Below the pieces are notes generated by a model. It had not been told where the DNA came from and made no database searches. It saw only the letters and a list, made by a program, of their open reading frames with translations. Made by a program: the position numbers and the translations under genes. A stretch of DNA of 6,976 bases. Source: Limosilactobacillus pulli (GTDB lineage Bacteria; Bacillota; Bacilli; Lactobacillales; Lactobacillaceae). Position 1 is the first letter of the stretch, and each line of letters starts with the position of its first letter. Of the stretch, positions 4,852-6,976 are shown one piece after another. The stretch is taken from contig NZ_CANCWQ010000046.1 of the NCBI RefSeq assembly GCF_947381555.1, forward strand, positions 1-6,976, written 5' to 3'.

Positions 4852-5394
4852 ATGGAAGGAAAAGTCGAAAAAGAGGTCAACTTCACCATACCTTTTGCCC
4901 CAGTAACGGCCAAGCGACCACGGCTGGGAGCTGGGGGCCATGCGCGCACGCCAGATGACTACAGAGCCTATCTGAAGGCCGTGAGGACGTGGCTGGAGGA
5001 ATGGCTGGACGAGCAACCGACAGGCGCCGAAAATCCCTTGTACATCTTGACGCATCTGGAGTACGGCGCTCCTATCCGTGTGGTTGAGGCAAAGGCAGAC
5101 AAGGGCAAAAAACATCCCTTAAACCCGCGTTTCGCGGGCTTTTACATACAACTGACCTTCGTTTTGAAAAGACCGAAAACCGTCAAAACGGCCTTCCCTA
5201 TGGCCGCCAACAGCGGCGACTTGGACAACTTCTACAAGGCGGCGGTTGACGCGACCTTCGGCAGTGAACCTTTTCGCTATGCTGGCCTTGATGATAGGTG
5301 GGTACAAGGCGCAAGCATGGTCAAGCGCTACACGGCCCTAGGCACGGACGAGAAACCCCACACGGACGTAACCATCAAAAGACTGGAGGTGTAA
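4852..5394 (+). CDS. rusA-like: RusA-family Holliday-junction resolvase
   Basis: A 180-residue endodeoxyribonuclease from the preferred ATG at 4852. GTG at 4843 and ATG at 4846 are in frame, but only 4852 has proper spacing (8 nt) from the AAGG at 4840-4843. The active-site motif GDLDNFYK (D123, D125, N126, K129), followed by LDD (D147, D148), matches the D-x-D-N-x-x-K...D-D pattern of E. coli RusA, where D70, D72 and D91 bind metal and K76 is also essential. It is longer than E. coli RusA (about 120 residues). The extra length lies in the N-terminal half, including a W/E-rich helix (RTWLEEWLDEQ). RusA proteins cut four-way junctions symmetrically, with E. coli RusA preferring sites 5' of CC. 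In this element the natural substrate could be a cruciform made by the terminal palindromes. The next gene starts 2 nt after its stop. Confidence 0.88.
   Translation: MEGKVEKEVNFTIPFAPVTAKRPRLGAGGHARTPDDYRAYLKAVRTWLEEWLDEQPTGAENPLYILTHLEYGAPIRVVEAKADKGKKHPLNPRFAGFYIQLTFVLKRPKTVKTAFPMAANSGDLDNFYKAAVDATFGSEPFRYAGLDDRWVQGASMVKRYTALGTDEKPHTDVTIKRLEV
5121..5144 (+). terminator. Terminator-like hairpin inside the resolvase gene
   Basis: CCCGCG (5124-5129) pairs with CGCGGG (5133-5138) over a TTT loop, with A residues before the stem and CTTTTA after it. It sits about halfway through the coding sequence (near residues 91-97, the NPRFAG stretch). It could lower read-through into the rest of the operon when translation is poor, or it could be chance within G+C-rich codons. 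Confidence 0.3.
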
Positions 5395-5396
5395 GG

Positions 5397-6680
5397 ATGG
5401 GAGCAAGGAACAGAAAAGAGATGGCCGACCTCGTATCAACAGAGCTGGCCCAGCTGGATAAGTTGTCGCGCGACCTTGAAAGCTACTGGCAGACCAAAAC
5501 AGCGGAGTCTTCCAGCATCCGCGACTGGCGTTTGCGCTATCGCACGTGGCTAAGGCACACTGAAAGTGCGGTAGGGAAGGTCAAAAGCGAAGATGACTGG
5601 ATAAGTGCTGAGCGCGCGCGGCGGGGCTTTAACGCGCGTATGCGCAACAGTTTTCGCAAGCTGGACGGGGAGATCAGAGAAAGCTCCGACCTTGAGGCAC
5701 GGATGATAGCGTACGACCCCAGCTATGCGGACGACATCAAACGGGCAAAAGAAGTCTATGATAGCGAGCTGACTAAGGCGGAAGACACTTACTGGGACGA
5801 CTTTTTGGCACACCGTGTGAAAGTCAAAAAGCGAGCGGTCGAGCTGGGGCACGACATCAACTCACTTGCGGGGGTGCGAGTTGTTGGCGTCAACATCGGA
5901 GAAGAACTCGAAGACTCCACACTGGAAGTGAAGACACTAGACCGCGGCATCAGCACTTACGCTTTAACGTTACGGCAAAGGTACGCGGGCTACGATACTT
6001 ACAGCGAGCTTGAAAGCCCGATATGCACCCCAGAACACATCCAAGCGGCACGGGCTTTTATGCGGCGAAACGAGCTGTGGGCAGAAGAGGCGGCCGAAGC
6101 TGAGATAGGCGAAGGCGTAAAAGACTTTATAAGGCTCACCTTCGCGCCACTCAAAAAGGACTTGGAAGACTATGACCCCGACATCCGCTATCGGCCGCGG
6201 CTGGCTATTATCCAAGCCCACAAAGCACCCACGCAAGGCCCAGACACGCACTTGCTGGACGAGCTTCAACAGTACGCAACAGGGCCTTATGACGCCGCGC
6301 GCGGCCACTTGGACGACATTAACGCGCTAGTGGCCCGCGTAGGGTACGGATGCCCGCCTATCGAAGTACCCGCGGCTGGGGCTCAAGAGAGCGCGCGGAC
6401 GGCCGTTTTGGAGGACATCAAGGAAGTTAAGGGCACGATGGACGCTTTTGGCTTTCAAGACCATGGAGGCAAGCGTACAACGCTCATAGAGCCGCTCAGA
6501 GAGAGCCTAGACCGCTTGCTGGGGGTTTCTTCCAAAAGGACGCAAAAGCGCCATATCGAGCTATATAGGGCATATGCGAGCGCGCTGGAAGTCTGGATAA
6601 AAACCGCTTGGACACAGTTCGGGGGTACTCCAAAAGGTGCCAAGGAGGCAAAATATAAACGGATGGCAAGTGGGAAGTGA
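5397..6680 (+). CDS. Unrecognised 427-residue helical protein, last gene of the operon
   Basis: The start at 5397 is fixed by GGAGGT (5385-5390) 6 nt upstream, placed within the end of the resolvase gene. An in-frame extension to 5298 exists, but it lies inside that gene and lacks a ribosome site. The protein is highly charged and mostly helical by eye, with no signal peptide or membrane segment. Its N-terminal third resembles a coiled coil (for example RKEMADLVSTELAQLDKL). The middle, residues 155-200, is more beta-like (AGVRVVGVNIGEE). The C terminus is basic (SSKRTQKRHIELYRAY at 378-393; a lysine-rich tail). Its length is near that of small telomere resolvases (ResT, TelA, about 440-450 residues), but I cannot place the R-K-R-H-Y catalytic set; the LGH at 150-152 is too far from a tyrosine at the right spacing. 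Other possibilities are a telomere-binding or structural protein. Tight coupling suggests it works with the resolvase. Confidence 0.8.
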   Translation: MGARNRKEMADLVSTELAQLDKLSRDLESYWQTKTAESSSIRDWRLRYRTWLRHTESAVGKVKSEDDWISAERARRGFNARMRNSFRKLDGEIRESSDLEARMIAYDPSYADDIKRAKEVYDSELTKAEDTYWDDFLAHRVKVKKRAVELGHDINSLAGVRVVGVNIGEELEDSTLEVKTLDRGISTYALTLRQRYAGYDTYSELESPICTPEHIQAARAFMRRNELWAEEAAEAEIGEGVKDFIRLTFAPLKKDLEDYDPDIRYRPRLAIIQAHKAPTQGPDTHLLDELQQYATGPYDAARGHLDDINALVARVGYGCPPIEVPAAGAQESARTAVLEDIKEVKGTMDAFGFQDHGGKRTTLIEPLRESLDRLLGVSSKRTQKRHIELYRAYASALEVWIKTAWTQFGGTPKGAKEAKYKRMASGK

Positions 6681-6688
6681 CAAAAGTC

Positions 6689-6729
6689 AAAAAAAGCCGT
6701 TTTTTGCGAGTCGCAAAGCCGGCTTTTTT
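6689..6729 (+). terminator. Operon terminator, extended hairpin
   Basis: An outer stem pairs the A-run plus GCCG (6690-6699) with CGGC plus the T-run (6720-6729). A second perfect stem nests inside it, TTTGCGA (6703-6709) with TCGCAAA (6711-6717). It begins 8-9 nt after the last stop codon and can act in both directions thanks to A and T runs on the two sides. Confidence 0.85.
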
Positions 6730-6733
6730 GGTG

Positions 6734-6768
6734 CACTTTTTAAAGTGAAAAGTGTAAAGAAATGATAC
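6734..6768 (+). promoter_or_regulatory. Dyad plus operator-like motif, copy E
   Basis: CACTTT and AAAGTG (6734-6747) form a tight dyad over TT, and GTGTAAAGAAATGATAC follows at 6752-6768. The 17-mer is identical to the minus-strand copy at 267-283, and the preceding AAAA extends the match to copies B and D. No good -35/-10 pair accompanies it, so it need not be an operator of a gene. It may bind a protein at the telomere-proximal region. Confidence 0.5.
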
Positions 6769-6786
6769 AAATGGCTTGCAGACAAA

Positions 6787-6803
6787 AATTACATTTTGTA
6801 AAA
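6787..6803. promoter_or_regulatory. TTTTACA-n3-TGTAAAA dyad, right copy
   Basis: AATTACA and TGTAAAA flank TTT. The 13-nt core ACATTTTGTAAAA is identical to 458-470 near the left end. A half-site, TTGTAAAG, follows at 6821-6828. With the two left copies this places the dyad in both terminal regions and nowhere else that I could see. Confidence 0.45.
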
Positions 6804-6885
6804 GATATGTTTATGGAAAGTTGTAAAGTTTTGAGATTGTCAAAAAGTGAAAAGAGATTTTTGGGCTTGAACATCATTTTGGAGG

Positions 6886-6938
6886 TCTGTATCATTTTTT
6901 GCCAATATTGATGAAGGGGTCTTGTGCTCCGTTCCGTA
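6886..6938 (-). repeat. Right terminal inverted repeat (imperfect)
   Basis: On the minus strand, reading inward from the palindrome centre, this matches 38-90 without gaps at about 41 of 53 positions, including the outer 14 nt, AAGAC and the inner CAAAAAATGA. It carries TTGGCA where the left end has the -35 box TTGACA. The nearest -10-like word, CAAAAT, is 18 nt away, so promoter activity here should be weak or absent. A degenerate operator motif (copy F, 6889-6905) overlaps it. Confidence 0.7.
6889..6905 (-). promoter_or_regulatory. Operator-like motif, copy F (degenerate)
   Basis: The minus-strand sequence ends in AAATGATAC and agrees with the GTGTAAAgAAATGATAC consensus at about 13 of 17 positions; the GTGTAAA half is the degraded part. 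It points inward, as copy A does at the left end, and overlaps the edge of the right palindrome. A weaker echo, AAAATGATG, is at 6871-6879 (minus). Confidence 0.35.
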
Positions 6939-6976
6939 TACGGAACGGAGCACAAGACCCCTTCATCAATATTGGC
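6901..6976. repeat. Right terminal palindrome, probable hairpin telomere
   Basis: A perfect 76-bp inverted repeat centred between 6938 and 6939 in GTATAC. The inner 28 bp is identical to the left palindrome core while the outer arms differ (for example CACAAGACCCC against CAAAAGACTTA). The mirror symmetry again ends exactly at the window edge. GGGG (6916-6919) and CCCC (6958-6961) sit nearer the centre than in the left palindrome. The shared core with diverged arms argues against a random fold-back artefact, which would produce unrelated centres at the two ends. Confidence 0.85.

Noticed and set aside
5298..5396. 33-residue upstream extension of the last gene
   Set aside because: It lies in another frame of the resolvase gene with no ribosome site, whereas the ATG at 5397 has GGAGGT at a spacing of 6.
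5841..5880. LGHD at residues 150-153 of the last protein as the telomere-resolvase His motif
   Set aside because: In TelK-type enzymes the catalytic Tyr follows the His by about 9 residues near the C terminus; here no Tyr is at that spacing and the motif lies in the first half of the protein.
6740..6955. 71-residue minus-strand open frame starting inside the right palindrome
   Set aside because: The start lies within the terminal palindrome, there is no ribosome site for it or for the internal ATG, and it covers the conserved motifs and dyads.
1..6976. Insertion sequence or composite transposon bounded by inverted repeats
   Set aside because: No transposase or integrase is present, and the ends are self-palindromic hairpins rather than simple inverted termini with target duplication.
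1..6976. Protein-primed linear plasmid or phage (invertron)
   Set aside because: No family-B DNA polymerase or candidate terminal protein is visible, and perfect spacer-less palindromes at both ends fit closed hairpins better than open ends with attached protein.
1..6976. Fold-back artefact of amplification or assembly
   Set aside because: Artefact fold-backs would have unrelated turning points; here both ends turn at the same 28-bp core with diverged arms and share an inner conserved block. It cannot be fully excluded without reads.

Overview
The window reads as one complete small replicon and not as a chromosome fragment. It begins and ends exactly at perfect palindromes (74 bp at positions 1-74, 76 bp at 6901-6976). 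Both are centred on the same core, whose half is TGCTCCGTTCCGTA. This is the pattern expected when a linear DNA with covalently closed hairpin ends is assembled by reading around each hairpin. Centre to centre, the inferred molecule is about 6.90 kb. The conventional Shine-Dalgarno sites, sigma-A type promoters and U-tailed terminators suggest a Gram-positive (Bacillota) host. That is an inference; no host gene is present. Genes are roughly half G+C and the spacers are A+T-rich, except for one G+C-rich spacer.

Layout. Left telomere (1-74), with a consensus promoter whose -35 box touches the palindrome. Then about 900 bp without a convincing gene (75-1000), holding dispersed operator-like motifs, a stack of hairpins and terminators, and a probable leftward antisense RNA just upstream of the first gene. 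Gene 1 (1001-3007) is a VapE/VirE-type P-loop ATPase and probable replication initiator-helicase, followed by a terminator. Next is a candidate origin (3064-3415): 14 copies of the 8-mer TGTAGACA in both orientations on either side of an A+T-rich tract, close to the physical middle of the molecule. A G+C-rich, internally repetitive non-coding block follows (about 3430-3845). A promoter at 3904-3932 then drives a three-gene operon: a helix-turn-helix protein (3964-4839), a RusA-family Holliday-junction resolvase (4852-5394) and an unrecognised 427-residue helical protein (5397-6680). The operon ends in a strong terminator, an A+T-rich tract with the same operator motifs, and the right telomere.

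Working model (inference). The VapE-type protein starts replication at the central iteron array. Forks run to both hairpins and turn around, producing palindromic telomere junctions. Those junctions must be broken and re-sealed as hairpins. No protein here shows recognisable telomere-resolvase (TelN/ResT/TelA) motifs. The RusA-type enzyme, which would cut a cruciform extruded from the palindrome, is therefore a candidate for telomere processing, perhaps with one or both of its operon partners. No capsid, mobilisation, toxin-antitoxin or resistance gene is visible. The element looks like a minimal hairpin-ended linear plasmid, or a satellite that depends on a helper.
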